64,000 nt of DNA from Futiania mangrovi. Its GTDB lineage: Bacteria > Pseudomonadota > Alphaproteobacteria > Futianiales > Futianiaceae. Below, one piece after another: positions 63,446 through 64,000 of the stretch. Positions within the stretch are counted from its first letter, which is position 1. Each line of letters starts with the position of its first letter. Where the stretch lies: assembly GCF_024158125.1 (NCBI RefSeq), contig NZ_JAMZFT010000001.1:496001-560000 (forward strand). The letters are read 5' to 3'. Under the pieces are notes generated by a model, which saw only the letters and a program-made list of their open reading frames with translations, had not been told where the DNA came from and did no database searches. The translations under genes and the position numbers were made by a program.

Positions 63446-64000
63446 ATGACCGCTGCCGACTTCCGCCCCGTGCTGGCGCAGGACGCGCTTTCCGGGCACA
63501 GCGTGATCGTCACCGGCGCAGGCTCCGGCATTGGCCGGGCCATAGCGCTGCGGCTGCTGGCGCTCGGTGCCCGCGTCACGGGTGTGGGGCGCCGGGCGGA
63601 GACGCTGGAGGAGACGGGCCGCATGGCCGGTGCGGACGCGGCCTATGCGGCCGAGGTCTGCGACGTGCGCGAGGCGGACGCGGTCGAGGCGCTGGTCGCG
63701 CGCGTGGGCGAGGCGCACGGCCTCACCGGCCTCGTCAACAATGCGGGCGGGCAGTTCTTCGCGCGGGCCGAGGACATCTCGCCGCGTGGCTGGCAGGCGG
63801 TCGTGAACCTCAACCTCAACGCGGTTTTCGCGATCACCCGGGCGGCGCGGCCCTATCTGGAGGCCTCCCGCGGGGCGGTCGTCAACATGTCGCTGAGCCC
63901 GGTCGAGCGGGGCGCCATCGGCATGTCGCACTCGCTGGCCGCGCGGGCGGGCGTGCTGGCGATGACGCGGGCGCTGGCGCTCGAATGGGGGGGGCAGGGC
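63446..64000 (+). CDS. Short-chain dehydrogenase, N-terminal part (cut by edge)
   Basis: The first 185 codons lie in the window and run off the right edge. The nucleotide fold HSVIVTGAGSGIGRAIALRL, the NNAGGQFFARAED block and the expected VVNMSLSP serine strand are clear. Where the Tyr-x-x-x-Lys pair should follow (about residue 165), the sequence reads SHSLAARAGVLAMTRALALEW: His, Ser and Ala-Ala-Arg replace the usual Tyr and Lys. That pattern is seen in 2,4-dienoyl-CoA reductase-type and some other atypical SDRs. It follows the CoA ligase by four bases, so it belongs to the operon. Confidence 0.85.
   Translation, partial: MTAADFRPVLAQDALSGHSVIVTGAGSGIGRAIALRLLALGARVTGVGRRAETLEETGRMAGADAAYAAEVCDVREADAVEALVARVGEAHGLTGLVNNAGGQFFARAEDISPRGWQAVVNLNLNAVFAITRAARPYLEASRGAVVNMSLSPVERGAIGMSHSLAARAGVLAMTRALALEWGGQG

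Overview
The window is a GC-rich, densely coded chromosomal segment of an alphaproteobacterium. The evidence for that is lineage-typical content and order: pyrB-pyrC overlap, ruvX divergent from gatCAB, a TAXI-type TRAP transporter, Lrp-controlled branched-chain keto-acid dehydrogenase, and a class of thiolase-like/DUF35 catabolic genes. Family or genus cannot be fixed from the sequence alone. No insertion sequence, prophage, CRISPR array or rRNA was seen. Both edges cut genes (pyrC on the left, a short-chain dehydrogenase on the right).

Layout. 1-6.1 kb is housekeeping: pyrimidine synthesis (pyrC partial, pyrB), an AEC-family carrier, ruvX, and the gatCAB amidotransferase operon ending in an intrinsic terminator. 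6.1-12.3 kb is a loose set: an RcnB-like secreted protein, a nu-type glutathione transferase, a Sel1 protein, tRNA-Ser(GCT) with its own terminator, an orphan TadG-like von Willebrand protein, and an AT-rich gap. 12.3-17.7 kb is the bkd operon (E1 alpha, E1 beta, E2, E3), preceded by a small ACT-like protein and faced by a divergent Lrp regulator with two dyad sites between them. 17.7-27.8 kb holds a YghU-type glutathione transferase, two gamma-glutamyltranspeptidase-like proteins, and, divergently, a GntR regulator, a thiamine diphosphate enzyme and a TAXI/TRAP uptake system. These look like a gamma-glutamyl or glutathione-related scavenging module. 27.8-32.4 kb carries a VOC protein, a cysteine-desulfurase-like aminotransferase facing its own Lrp regulator, a conserved membrane protein and a core MetE-like methionine synthase.

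32.5-38.9 kb (minus strand) is a complete alternative N-type ATPase operon in the order atpD-C-Q-B-E-F-A-G. The atpR gene normally found between Q and B is missing; a 13-codon frame remains at its position. The c subunit has a two-carboxylate ion site. 39.1-49.1 kb is a mixed metabolic stretch: Nudix, SCP2-like, alpha/beta hydrolase, YaiI, two metal hydrolases, an enoyl-CoA hydratase/isomerase, a beta-CASP nuclease and a BisC-like molybdoenzyme.

49.1-64 kb is the most interesting part. An OYE-type FMN/FAD/4Fe-4S reductase heads an operon with a Liv-type ABC importer (permease and ATPase fused) and a cyclase-family hydrolase. Next comes a minus-strand operon (thioesterase, dehydrogenase, cysteine-less thiolase-like protein, DUF35 partner) divergent from a plus-strand operon (acyl-CoA dehydrogenase, TetR regulator, PaaK-like CoA ligase, dehydrogenase). 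Nearly identical palindromes (ACATAC...GTATGT) precede the OYE gene and lie in the divergent promoter region 11 kb away. This predicts a single TetR regulon for uptake, CoA activation and beta-oxidation-like or retro-aldol breakdown of an unidentified, probably cyclic, carboxylic acid.
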